Assembly: GCF_000332215.1 (NCBI RefSeq)
Contig: NZ_ALWB01000015.1
Coordinates: forward strand, 1-39,619
DNA length: 39,619 nucleotides
Source of the DNA: Pseudanabaena biceps PCC 7429
Lineage (GTDB): Bacteria > Cyanobacteriota > Cyanobacteriia > Pseudanabaenales > Pseudanabaenaceae
Reading direction: 5' to 3'
Shown one piece after another: positions 27,336-34,875 of the stretch (its first letter is position 1; every line of letters starts with the position of its first letter). The notes beneath the pieces were generated by a model. The model was given only the letters and a program-made list of their open reading frames with translations, searched no databases and was not told the origin of the DNA. A program made the position numbers and the translations under genes.

Positions 27336-27548
27336 TACCAAGTTAAGAAATGGCTACGCCATTTCTTAACTTGAAAACCATTAGGGACTTGCGATTTAAT
27401 AAAGTACCAAATATAAAACCAGAATCGGTGGCGCGGCTCCGCCGCGCCACCGATTCTGGTAAATCTGGATTGGTATCTTATTTTCTCGCAAGTCCCTTAC
27501 TAGGTTTAGTTTTTAATTCACAAAAGTGTTGTCACACTTTCGTGAATT
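27336..27548. repeat. Family B element split by a MITE
   Basis: Hairpin AAGTTAAGAAATGGC-TAC (27340-27372) and hairpin AATTCACAAAAGTGT...ACACTTTCGTGAATT are normally joined by GAAAACCCTTACTAGG. Here the linker is broken after AAAACCA and resumes as TTACTAGGTTTAG 113 bp later. The copy is otherwise close to the intact one at 16850-16946. Confidence 0.9.
27384..27496. mobile_element. 113-bp MITE with TTA target duplication
   Basis: Terminal inverted repeats begin GGGACTTGCGA on both sides; over 25 bp about 20 positions match. The element is flanked by TTA on each side (27381-27383 and 27497-27499), a 3-bp target duplication. It carries no coding capacity. Inside is a perfect 19-bp-arm hairpin (27418-27436 / 27442-27460) of the same GC-rich style as other hairpins here. 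The TNA target fits IS5-superfamily groups such as ISL2/IS1031; that assignment is inference. Confidence 0.85.
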
Positions 27549-27583
27549 AGCGTGAATTAGTATTAAGCGCAAATAAAGAAGAA

Positions 27584-27618
27584 TAAGAAGAGACGACACG
27601 AAGCGTCGTCTCTTCTTA
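27584..27618. repeat. Hairpin downstream of the USP repeat block
   Basis: Perfect 14-bp arms TAAGAAGAGACGAC and GTCGTCTCTTCTTA surround ACGAAGC. It has the same purine-rich 5' arm as other gene-end hairpins, but it is about 270 bp from the stress gene stop. Confidence 0.8.
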
Positions 27619-27682
27619 ATATCAAAGCTATATCAAAGATTAATGCTTGGGGTGGCGATCGCTTTATGTTGCCTTTCTTGTT

Positions 27683-27750
27683 TAAGTGCATAATTAAATT
27701 TGAGGGAATAATTGGAAACCACGCCCTCAAATTCTGCGTCCTAGCTACCT
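27683..27750. repeat. Decayed family C element before the PBP start codon
   Basis: AAGTGCATAATTAAA on the left and CCTAGCTACCT on the right match C-family ends. Between them is an imperfect TTTGAGGG...CCCTCAAA hairpin. The right end touches the ATG of the FHA-PBP gene at 27751, so the gene's leader is repeat-derived. Confidence 0.65.
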
Positions 27751-30021
27751 ATGAAATCGCCACAATCCCCCCAGCCACCCCAGCCATCATCAAAGCCAAA
27801 GCCACCTCAATCCAAGTTGATGACCCAAATCCATCAACTCACTCAGGTAGTTAATGGCGTATTAAAAATCAATCCGAAAGAGCATGTCCCCAAGCTGGAA
27901 GTGCGCCGATCGCAAAAAGATAAACCTGAAATTTATGACTTAGTGGGCGATCGCTATATTCTAGGACGCAGCACGGGTAAATGCGATATTGTTGTGCAAA
28001 CGCCTCTGGTCAGCCAAGTTCACGCCCAGCTAGTCCGCGATCGCACCCAAAAAAAATCCCAATTTATCCTCCAAGATCGCGACTCGACCAATGGCATTTA
28101 TCGCAATAAGCAGCGATTAAAATCAGTCCCATTGCGCCACAAAATGACAATCACCCTCGGTCCTCCCGAACTCGTCGAGGCGGCGACTATTCGCTATCTC
28201 GATCCTCCTCCTTGGTATATTCGGACGCTGCAATATACGGGAATTGGCATCGGGGCGATCGCGGGGACGATCGTATTAGCGATCGCTTTTGAAGTTAATC
28301 GAGTACCCGATCTCAAGCCGTTACCCGTTACCCAACAAGGTCCCGTGGAGGTTTTGGCGGGGGATGGGCTAAAACGTCTCGATCCTACTGATATTGCCAA
28401 CCATACCGAATATGCGAACCTCGGAGAGTTTGGACAGTTTATCCCGAAAGCGGTAATTGCTTCGGAAGATACTTCTTTTTATTGGAACATCGGGGTCGAT
28501 CCCATAGGGGTAGCAAGAGCGATCGTGACTAATGTCCGTAGTCGCGGAGAGCGTTTAGAAGGGGCAAGCACGATCACTCAGCAGTTATCCCGCAATTTAC
28601 TCGGCAAGACCTATGTAGGAACCGACGATTCCGCAGGGAGGAAATGGCGCGAGGCGGCGGCGGCGATTAAACTTACCTTTACCTATCACAAGGACGAAAT
28701 TCTCCGTCTTTATCTGAATCGAGCCTATACGGGGAACGGTGTATATGGGTTTAAGGATGCGGCAAAACTATATTTTGGGAAAGAAGCGTCAGAGCTAACC
28801 CTCTCGGAAGCGGCGACCCTTGTCGGGCTGCTCCCCTCCCCTGAAACGATCAATCCTTTTAAAAATAAGAACCTAGCGATCGAATATCGCGATCGCATTC
28901 TCAATCGGATGGCAGAATTGGGGATGATTACCGATAAGGATGCCGAACGGGCAAGGCGATCGGTGCTGATCCTTAATGAATCTGCCAAAACTAAGTTGCA
29001 AGGCTCGGTTGCCCCCTACTACTACAGCTATGTCTTTGAAGAGTTGCAGGATATTCTCGGCGATAACTTTGCGAGGGAAGGCAATCTGATCGTCGAGACC
29101 AATCTCGATATTGATATGCAAAAGGCCTCGGATGACTCCCTCCGCAATGCGGTAGCGCGTGATGGTTCGAGCTATGGGTTTAGTCAGGGGGCGATCGTCA
29201 CCTTAAATGCTAGCAATGGGTCGCTCCTTGCGATGACGGGGGGTGTCGATTACAAAGCCAGCCAATTTAATCGTGCGGCTCAAGCATTACGGCAACCAGG
29301 CTCCACTTTTAAGTTATTTACCTATGCCGCCGCCGTGGATCGCGGCATTTCTCCCAGCAGTACCTATTCCTGCAATGCCCTCGCGGGCGTTGCAGGCTGT
29401 CACAATGGCGGTAGTGGGGCGATCGATATGTATCGGGGCTTCGCCCTCTCGGAAAACGTGGTAGCTGTCAGAATTGCCGACGCAACGGGGTTTGATAACG
29501 TCGTGAAAATGGCAAGAACTTTAGGAATTACCGCCAAGCTGGATGCCACGAGTAATATGGTTTTAGGCGGGAATGAGGTGAAAATCTTGGAGATGGCAGG
29601 AGCCTATGCCACCGTAGTCAATGAGGGCAAATACAACAAACCCCATGCCATTAAACGCATCCTCGATAGCGCTGACTGCCAAAACCCGAAGGATCGCCAA
29701 ACCTGCCGCGTTATTTTCGATGCCAGTACATTTTTAAAACCAAGACAAGCGATCGATGCTGGGGTGGCAAGTACCATGGTCGATATGATGCGTGGAGTCG
29801 TGCAGTATGGTACTGGGCGATCGGCCGCCATTCCCCAAGGTACGGTGGTTGGCAAAACAGGAACTACCGACGAGGGGCGTGATCTCTGGTTTATCGGCGC
29901 AGTACCGCGACGAAATCTCGTGGCTGCCATCTGGCTTGGCAATGATGAAGGAGTCACGAATGGTTCAAGTGCAGTTGCTGCGCAGGTTTGGGGTGATTAT
30001 ATGCGTCTCGCAGTTCGCTAA
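27751..30021 (+). CDS. Class A penicillin-binding protein with N-terminal FHA domain
   Basis: The protein has 756 residues. After a Pro/Ser/Lys-rich head (1-23), an FHA domain (about 48-150) shows GRS (72-74), SQVH (88-91) and DSTNG (111-115), the phosphothreonine-binding loops. One membrane segment (about 161-180, YTGIGIGAIAGTIVLAIAF) follows. Glycosyltransferase family 51 has Glu239 in ASEDTSFYWNIGVDP, then STITQQLSRNLL. The transpeptidase has Ser518 and Lys521 in PGSTFKLF, SEN (567-569) and KTG (702-704). It polymerises and crosslinks peptidoglycan; the cytoplasmic FHA domain implies recruitment to, or control by, Thr-phosphorylated partners. A C-family remnant abuts the ATG, leaving no clear ribosome site. 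Confidence 0.93.
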   Translation: MKSPQSPQPPQPSSKPKPPQSKLMTQIHQLTQVVNGVLKINPKEHVPKLEVRRSQKDKPEIYDLVGDRYILGRSTGKCDIVVQTPLVSQVHAQLVRDRTQKKSQFILQDRDSTNGIYRNKQRLKSVPLRHKMTITLGPPELVEAATIRYLDPPPWYIRTLQYTGIGIGAIAGTIVLAIAFEVNRVPDLKPLPVTQQGPVEVLAGDGLKRLDPTDIANHTEYANLGEFGQFIPKAVIASEDTSFYWNIGVDPIGVARAIVTNVRSRGERLEGASTITQQLSRNLLGKTYVGTDDSAGRKWREAAAAIKLTFTYHKDEILRLYLNRAYTGNGVYGFKDAAKLYFGKEASELTLSEAATLVGLLPSPETINPFKNKNLAIEYRDRILNRMAELGMITDKDAERARRSVLILNESAKTKLQGSVAPYYYSYVFEELQDILGDNFAREGNLIVETNLDIDMQKASDDSLRNAVARDGSSYGFSQGAIVTLNASNGSLLAMTGGVDYKASQFNRAAQALRQPGSTFKLFTYAAAVDRGISPSSTYSCNALAGVAGCHNGGSGAIDMYRGFALSENVVAVRIADATGFDNVVKMARTLGITAKLDATSNMVLGGNEVKILEMAGAYATVVNEGKYNKPHAIKRILDSADCQNPKDRQTCRVIFDASTFLKPRQAIDAGVASTMVDMMRGVVQYGTGRSAAIPQGTVVGKTGTTDEGRDLWFIGAVPRRNLVAAIWLGNDEGVTNGSSAVAAQVWGDYMRLAVR

Positions 30022-30094
30022 TTAGAAAGTATACCGTCCGTTAAGCGGACGGTATGCTTTCTAATTTTGGATTTTACTTGTGTTTGGCTACTTA
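30021..30094. terminator. Family C-like element abutting the PBP stop codon
   Basis: Hairpin arms 30021-30040 and 30045-30064 (ATTAGAAAGTATACCGTCCG and inverse) pair except for one U-G in plus-strand RNA, around TTAA. The first base is the last base of the PBP TAA. The C-family right end GGCTACTTA follows. Termination is inferred from position. Confidence 0.65.
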
Positions 30095-30095
30095 T

Positions 30096-30138
30096 ATAAC
30101 AAAGCTCAAAATGGCGTAGCCATTTTGAGCTTTGTTAT
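30096..30138. repeat. Perfect family B-type hairpin
   Basis: Arms ATAACAAAGCTCAAAATGGC and inverse, 20 bp each, surround GTA. The linker and second hairpin of family B are absent, and an A element starts at its edge. Confidence 0.85.
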
Positions 30139-30286
30139 AACGTGAATTCGGGATAATTTGAAACGGGCTTTGGGAAAGGGTTTGCGTTGCCAACCCTTTC
30201 CCAAAGCCCAAAAGTAAAAGCCTTGCTACGCAAGGCTTTTACTTTTGGGCTTTTAAAGTTTGCCAGCTTAACCCGAACTGACGTTA
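30138..30286. repeat. Complete family A element (two internal hairpins)
   Basis: This 149-bp copy has both ends (TAACGTGAATTCGGGATAA and the inverse of TAACGTCAGTTCGGGTTAA). It carries hairpin 1 (GGGCTTTGGGAAAGGG...) and hairpin 2 (AAAAGTAAAAGCCTTGC-TAC). It is the best reference copy of family A in the window. Confidence 0.9.
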
Positions 30287-30342
30287 TGCTTAGCCGATGG
30301 GATGGAATATAAAAATTTTTGCGAAAGTTTTGTCAAAAGCGC

Positions 30343-30370
30343 TTGACGACTGCCATAGGTGCTGTAGTAT
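30343..30370 (+). promoter_or_regulatory. Possible HU promoter
   Basis: TTGACG (30343-30348) and TAGTAT (30365-30370) are separated by 16 bp and lie about 95 bp upstream of the HU start codon. They resemble sigma-70-type -35 and -10 boxes. No transcription start data exist, so this is a sequence-only guess. Confidence 0.4.
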
Positions 30371-30464
30371 TGATTCCGACTTGTTGATTGAAGCGACGCT
30401 TTGCACCGCTCTAATCTTATAAAAAAATTACGTCTTAATCTCAAGCGACATAGGAGCTACATCT

Positions 30465-30740
30465 GTGAATAAAGGTGAACTAGTAGATGCGATCGCCGAA
30501 AAGGTATCCGTATCCAAGAAAAATATCGAAGTGATCGTTACTGCTGCCCTCGAATCAATTGTTGATGCCGTGGCTGACGGAGATCGCGTAACTCTAGTGG
30601 GATTCGGTTCCTTCGAGCCACGGGAACGTCAAGAACGCGAAGGTCGCAACCCTCGCACTGGCGAAAAAATGGTAATCGCGGCGACTCGTGTTCCTGCCTT
30701 CTCTGCTGGCAAACAGTTTAAAGAAAAAGTAGTTGAGTAA
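30465..30740 (+). CDS. hup: DNA-binding protein HU
   Basis: GTG start at 30465 with AGGAG 8 bp upstream (30452-30456). The 91-residue product opens MNKGELVDAIAEKVSVSKKN and has the HU signature GFGSFEPRERQEREGRNPRTG, whose Pro (in RNPRTG) intercalates into DNA. The C terminus VPAFSAGKQFKEKV is typical. HU is a small dimeric nucleoid protein that bends DNA and helps replication, repair and recombination. Length is normal for the family. It is monocistronic, followed by a long stem-loop. A full A element and a B-type hairpin lie just upstream. Confidence 0.96.
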   Translation: MNKGELVDAIAEKVSVSKKNIEVIVTAALESIVDAVADGDRVTLVGFGSFEPRERQEREGRNPRTGEKMVIAATRVPAFSAGKQFKEKVVE

Positions 30741-30768
30741 TTCATTCTCATTTACTCTTCTTTTTTAA

Positions 30769-30837
30769 TCATCAAACTGTAATCACCTCCCAATGGGGGC
30801 ATGAAGCTTACCCATTGGGAGATTATAATTTGATGAT
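30769..30837. terminator. Two-part stem-loop after HU
   Basis: Inner arms CTCCCAATGGG (30787-30797) and CCCATTGGGAG (30811-30821) are perfect. Outer arms ATCATCAAA and TTTGATGAT extend the structure. It follows the HU stop by about 30 bp, with a T-rich run (CTTCTTTTTTAA) before rather than after it. It could be an HU terminator or a leader structure for the glycosyltransferase gene, whose ribosome site begins about 8 bp later. Confidence 0.6.
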
Positions 30838-30857
30838 GCTTGCGTAGGAGAAACTCT

Positions 30858-31787
30858 GTGTCAGAAATGTTGTGGTCGATCGTAGTACCCACCTATAACC
30901 GTTTGCCCATTTTGCAAAAATGCTTGGCAGCATTAGAGAGACAGACCATAACTGAACCCTACGAAATTATCGTCATTGACGATGGCTCCTCCGATGGCAC
31001 AGTGGAGTTTTTGACTAGTAATCGCGATCGCTATCCCCATCTGCGGCTGTTAACCCAAGACCATGCCGCCGCCGCTACGGCTCGTAACTATGGCATTGAA
31101 TCGGCTCTCGGTAAATATATTGCCTTTGTTGATAGTGATATCACGGTCAATCCTGAGTATCTTCAGGCCCATACCGCAACCCTCGCTCAAGGGGAAAAAG
31201 TTTATAGTTACGGGCGCATCGTCGATACTTGCAATCTTGAAGCTCCTGATTCGGAGATTGTGCCTGCTTTGCCTATGTTTACGGCAGCCATATTTGACAC
31301 TTGCAATTTAGCGATCGCCCGTAAATGGTTGATTGAGGCGGGCAAATTTGATACGGGCTTTTTCCAATATGGGTGGGAAGATTTCGAGCTGGGAATGCGC
31401 GTTAAAAAGCTGGGTTTAAAACGTTTAACCTGTGCTGGGGCGATCGCTTTCCACTATCATGCTAAATTTTCGATCGATAAAATTCCGCGCCTGCTCGATC
31501 TGGAAGAACAACGCGGTCGAATGAGCATTATCTTTTATCACAAACATCCCACTTGGGAAGTTAGGTTAATGATCCAAAAAACTTGGCTGCATCTGGCAAT
31601 CTGGGGCATACTCACCCTTGGCGGTGCACTCAATGATCGTACTTTAAAACCTTTCTTAGGATGGCTGTGCGATCGCGGTAAAGCGGAAGTGGCGATGGAA
31701 ATTTTCCGAATTTATATGAATTGGTATACCGTAATTTGGATGTACCGCAATTGGGATAAAGAAAGCAAATTACTGTTTAACGCATAA
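30858..31787 (+). CDS. Family 2 glycosyltransferase
   Basis: GTG start at 30858, chosen because AGGAG (30846-30850) is 7 bp upstream; 310 codons including stop. The N-terminal GT-A fold has IVVPTYNR, VIDDGSSDGT, AAATARNYGIESA and the DSD metal/nucleotide motif (FVDSDITV). A Trp-Glu-Asp motif in YGWEDFELGMRVKKLG near the middle matches the acceptor-site ED of GT2 enzymes with a C-terminal Glyco_tranf_2_C-type region. It transfers a sugar from a nucleotide donor; donor and acceptor are unknown. Likely cytoplasmic or peripherally membrane-bound. Its stop TAA is the first three bases of a family C end. Confidence 0.88.
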   Translation: MSEMLWSIVVPTYNRLPILQKCLAALERQTITEPYEIIVIDDGSSDGTVEFLTSNRDRYPHLRLLTQDHAAAATARNYGIESALGKYIAFVDSDITVNPEYLQAHTATLAQGEKVYSYGRIVDTCNLEAPDSEIVPALPMFTAAIFDTCNLAIARKWLIEAGKFDTGFFQYGWEDFELGMRVKKLGLKRLTCAGAIAFHYHAKFSIDKIPRLLDLEEQRGRMSIIFYHKHPTWEVRLMIQKTWLHLAIWGILTLGGALNDRTLKPFLGWLCDRGKAEVAMEIFRIYMNWYTVIWMYRNWDKESKLLFNA

Positions 31788-32320
31788 GTAGCTAAGACCT
31801 AAGGTCAGTTCGGGTTAAGCTAGCAAAATTTAAAATCCCAGAAGTAAAAGCCTTGCTACGCAAGGCTTTTACTTCTGGGATTTGAGAAAGGGTTGGCGTA
31901 GCAAACCCTTTCTCAAATCCCACTCAAAGCCCAAAATCTTAACTGCACATGGTTCCGCCATTCTTATAGCTATATTCACTTACAGCGCTTTGCGCCCAAA
32001 CCCAAACCAAGGAAATTTTTGAAAGCGTTGCAAAGCAACGCTTTCAAAAATTTCCTTGTAGTTCGTTTGATTGGTAATTGCTGTAATACCAATTTCCAAA
32101 AGTGTGGCTACACTTTTGGAAATTGAAAAACAAACCCAGTAAGGGTTTTCAAATCACAAAATGGCGTAGCCATTTTGTGATTTGGTATAACTTCAGTTCT
32201 GGTTAAGCTGGCAAATTTCAAAAGCCCAAAAGCAAAAGCCTTGCCTAGCAAGGCTTTTGCTTTTGGGCTTTGAGAAAAGGTTTGCTTAGCAACCCCTTTC
32301 TCAAAGCTCGTTGCCTAAGC
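31785..32320. repeat. Array of five palindromic elements (C end-A-D-B-A)
   Basis: Order along the plus strand: C-family end TAAGTAGCTAAG at 31785 (includes the glycosyltransferase stop); A, about 31803-31945, with both hairpins; D at 31980-32086; B at 32087-32187; a second A at 32188 to about 32320, degenerate at its right edge. About 35 bp at 31946-31979 (TTAACTGCACATGGTTCCGC) separate the first A from D. The array fills the gap between convergent glycosyltransferase and TonB-like genes. Confidence 0.88.
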
Positions 32321-32324
32321 GATA

Positions 32325-33491
32325 TTAGGGGAATTCATACTTAGCAGTAACAAGTCGAAATTTGCCACTTTGCGGATCTTCAAGGGGTTTAAATTTATAT
32401 TCCTTAGCTGTCTCCTTGGCAATATCATCTAACTCTTTAAATCCACTGGACTTTAAATAGAGTTTTTTAACCTTACCGCTAGGATCAACCAGCCACATAA
32501 ATATTACCGAACCACTTTTTCCCGCCACACTAGATACCTTGGGAGCGATCCATTCCACTCCTTTTTCTCTTTCGGGACCAGTTGCTGATATTAATTTCCC
32601 CTCAGGAACAATCCTTGTATTTATAACCGCTTGTTTTGATAATAAATCGATAAATTGTTGGTCATTGGTGGGATAAGGCGATGAAATGTTGACGATCTCC
32701 GCTTCATTGCGATCGCCATTATTAGAATTCGAGGCAACTAATCCTTGTGAGTTATTGGGAGTTTTGGTTGGTTTAGGATTGGGATTGTTTTGAGGAGGTG
32801 ACGTAGGCGAAGTTGGTTGATTTTTGATGCCCCCATTTTGAAATTCAGGCTTCAGATTACTATTATTGGTCGGTTTAGTTGGGGGATTGCTGTTATCGAT
32901 TTGTCCCGATGCGGTAAAGCGAGATGGAGGATTTGTGGGTGGAGTCGATACGCGAGGTTGGGGTTTTACCGATTGGTCGGGCTCTCTGGTGTATTTAGAG
33001 AGGGGCGAAGTTGACATGCCCGAAAAATCGGAGGATAACGGGGGAAAATCTTCTAAATTATCTGGGGAATTTAGATCCAACGAAGTTAAAGGTGAATTAA
33101 GCGATGTATTGGGAAATGAATTGAGGGGTGTACCAATTTTATTGGGAATAGGTTTGACAAATAGGTTGCCGAAGAGAGATTTGTTTGGTGCGGTAATAGG
33201 TGATTTGGGTGGTAATTTGACAACAGGGAGAGTTGAGACTACTAATGGTTCTGGGGGTGTCTCGGTCTTTTTAAGTGGATTGGGGGTAATGAATGCAAAA
33301 GCAGCATGAATTCCAAGAGAGCTAGCTACAAGTACCCAAAAGGGATATTTGACAGCGAGGTTACCTGCCTTATGCGTAAATTTAAGGATGGAACTATGCA
33401 GTGTAGATATCTGCGTGCGCTTCATCTCAGGTTGATTGGTTTGACTTACAGTTAGGTCGCTTAGGTCACTCTTCGGTTCGGTTGGCAACAT
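32325..33491 (-). CDS. TonB-like energy transducer
   Basis: The ATG at 33491 gives 388 residues; a TTG at 33545 would add 18. After a hydrophilic head of about 48 residues, one membrane segment lies at about 50-69 (FWVLVASSLGIHAAFAFIT). A long Pro/Asn/Ser/Thr-rich periplasm-spanning region follows, to about residue 290, then a C-terminal domain with SGSVIFMWLVDPSGKVKKLY and YKFKPL, like TonB C-terminal domains. TonB couples the ion gradient to outer-membrane transporters. An ExbD-like gene lies upstream on the same strand, supporting the assignment. Iteron-like repeats occupy its upstream region. The 48-residue head before the membrane segment is longer than usual. Confidence 0.8.
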   Translation of the reverse strand: MLPTEPKSDLSDLTVSQTNQPEMKRTQISTLHSSILKFTHKAGNLAVKYPFWVLVASSLGIHAAFAFITPNPLKKTETPPEPLVVSTLPVVKLPPKSPITAPNKSLFGNLFVKPIPNKIGTPLNSFPNTSLNSPLTSLDLNSPDNLEDFPPLSSDFSGMSTSPLSKYTREPDQSVKPQPRVSTPPTNPPSRFTASGQIDNSNPPTKPTNNSNLKPEFQNGGIKNQPTSPTSPPQNNPNPKPTKTPNNSQGLVASNSNNGDRNEAEIVNISSPYPTNDQQFIDLLSKQAVINTRIVPEGKLISATGPEREKGVEWIAPKVSSVAGKSGSVIFMWLVDPSGKVKKLYLKSSGFKELDDIAKETAKEYKFKPLEDPQSGKFRLVTAKYEFP

Positions 33492-33827
33492 GGATTTTTG
33501 TAAGTAGGTGAACTTAAGGAAATGTAAACTCTGAAAAAGCCGCAATATGATTTCTACAGATAGGGATGCTTTTTGATTTTTCTGGTATTTATATAATATT
33601 TATCTGGTATTTAATTTCTGGTATTTAATTTCTGGTATTTAATTTCTGGCATTTAAAATTTCTTGGATAGCGATAGCCACTTAAAGTTAATACATAAAAA
33701 CCAAGCATAGCGTCGCGGTGCAAAGCACCATCCATATATGCATTTTGGAATTGTCTTAACATAACTGACTACCGCTATACTTACTTGCCTTTTTGTTGGA
33801 AACCGAGCTAGAAATGACGAAAAATGA
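33492..33827. other. Gap between exbD-like and tonB-like genes
   Basis: It contains the direct-repeat cluster at 33582-33660 and otherwise AT-rich DNA. Open frames here (for example 33653-33868 minus) lack family signals and overlap the ExbD gene end, so I do not call them. Confidence 0.6.
33582..33660. repeat. 14-bp direct repeats upstream of tonB-like gene
   Basis: CTGGTATTTA starts at 33582, 33604, 33618, 33632 and (as CTGGCATTTA) 33646, so the last four are spaced by exactly 14 bp (unit TTTCTGGTATTTAA). They sit 90-170 bp upstream of the TonB start on the minus strand. They could bind a regulator or be slippage-generated noise. Confidence 0.9.
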
Positions 33828-34262
33828 CTAAGATCGCGATGTGGCGATCGCCACCCGATTTCCCGCAATTGCTCTTAATTCTGATAGACGACTAATCACA
33901 ATTTGATAGGAGACATTGGAGTCATCGGCACTAAGTACAACCATCCCCTTGCTAGAGATTGCTAAGAATCTACTAATATCTTGGGCTAATTGGGAGGAAG
34001 AAATAAATTTTCCATCCTTTAGCATTTGTCCCGCAGGATCGAGGGTGATTACAAAAACATCTTCTGGCTTTAGCCCTTCTGAGTTCGATTCGCCCTTAGT
34101 ATTGCGATCGCTAATGGGTAAATCAACACCAATGCGACTGGGCACGGTAAGGGCAGCGGATAACAGAATGAAAAACGCCAGAATTGAAAATACTACATCT
34201 AGCAATGCAGTCAGATTAATTTCAGCGTTGGCAGATGTTGGGTATTTTTTGCGAAGTTTCAT
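33828..34262 (-). CDS. exbD: ExbD/TolR-family protein
   Basis: This 144-residue protein has one N-terminal membrane segment (about 16-38). The conserved Asp22 in NLTALLDVVFSILAFF is the ion-path residue of ExbD/TolR proteins. The C-terminal periplasmic domain ends with VVLSADDSNVSYQIVISRLSELRA, typical of ExbD. With ExbB and TonB it uses the proton gradient to drive outer-membrane transport. No exbB gene is adjacent: queF lies 38 bp upstream on the same strand and a TonB-like gene is downstream. ATG start; no strong ribosome site was noted. Confidence 0.87.
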   Translation of the reverse strand: MKLRKKYPTSANAEINLTALLDVVFSILAFFILLSAALTVPSRIGVDLPISDRNTKGESNSEGLKPEDVFVITLDPAGQMLKDGKFISSSQLAQDISRFLAISSKGMVVLSADDSNVSYQIVISRLSELRAIAGNRVAIATSRS

Positions 34263-34300
34263 AAATCAACGATGCTCATATCCATGGGACGTATTTATGG

Positions 34301-34687
34301 CTAGATTGTTTCTTGAGGTTTGGTGTAATTTACTTCGACAAGGGTATGTACATTGCCACGAGGACTGAAATCACCTTTGACATTAATTCTAAGAGGATCG
34401 CTAGCTTTTACAAAATCATCCAAAATCTGATTTACGGCTTCTTCGTGGGAGATGAAGCGATCGCGATAGCTATTGATATATAGCTTAATTGCTTTCAGCT
34501 CGACCAATAATAGATTTGGGGTATAGGTAATATGAATGGTGGCAAAGTCAGGATAGCCTGAAAATGGGCACTTACAAGTATATTCGGGAAGAGTAAGTTG
34601 GATGTTATAGTCTCTGCCAATTCTAGGATTTGGGAAAGTAGTGAGCGTTGCTTCTGCGATCGCTTGTTCGCCGTACTTAACAGTCAT
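34301..34687 (-). CDS. queF: NADPH-dependent 7-cyano-7-deazaguanine reductase
   Basis: This 128-residue protein is the short, unimodular QueF. Catalytic Cys40 lies in TCKCPFSGYPDFATI with Asp47 nearby, and the NADPH-binding QueF motif ELKAIKLY is at 63-70. The C-terminal FSPRGNVHTLVEVNY also fits. It reduces the nitrile preQ0 to the amine preQ1 in queuosine biosynthesis. Other queuosine genes are not in this window. No preQ1 riboswitch was recognised in the leader. It is 38 bp from exbD on the same strand, possibly cotranscribed, though the functions are unrelated. Confidence 0.94.
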   Translation of the reverse strand: MTVKYGEQAIAEATLTTFPNPRIGRDYNIQLTLPEYTCKCPFSGYPDFATIHITYTPNLLLVELKAIKLYINSYRDRFISHEEAVNQILDDFVKASDPLRINVKGDFSPRGNVHTLVEVNYTKPQETI

Positions 34688-34773
34688 ATCTGCTCTGAAA
34701 TAAAAATAAAATTGCGTAGGATGAAATAGCGAAGGATTCGCTTTCTTCTTCTAGCGTAGCAAATTTAATCAGC

Positions 34774-34806
34774 AAAAAAGAGTGGCGCGTTGCGCCACTC
34801 TTTTTT
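34774..34806 (-). terminator. Hairpin with A/T tracts downstream of lrtA
   Basis: Perfect arms AAAAAAGAGTGGCGC and GCGCCACTCTTTTTT surround GTT. On either strand the stem ends in a run of T, as in intrinsic terminators. It lies about 285 bp past the lrtA stop and just upstream of queF. Confidence 0.65.
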
Positions 34807-34875
34807 TGAGGGATTTTTACTTTTCCTAGGGATTCCTTCTACTCAAATAAAATGAAGTAGTACCAAAACTAAACA

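Noticed and set aside
27666-27854. Plus-strand 62-codon open frame before the FHA-PBP gene
   Set aside because: Read from a decayed family C element and the out-of-frame start of the PBP gene.
33653-33868. Minus-strand 71-codon open frame between exbD-like and tonB-like genes
   Set aside because: Overlaps the end of the ExbD gene and AT-rich repeat DNA; no membrane, lipobox or domain signal, and no ribosome site.
34688-34770. PreQ1 riboswitch before queF
   Set aside because: The leader lacks a recognisable preQ1-I aptamer stem and A-rich tail; it is mostly repeat DNA.
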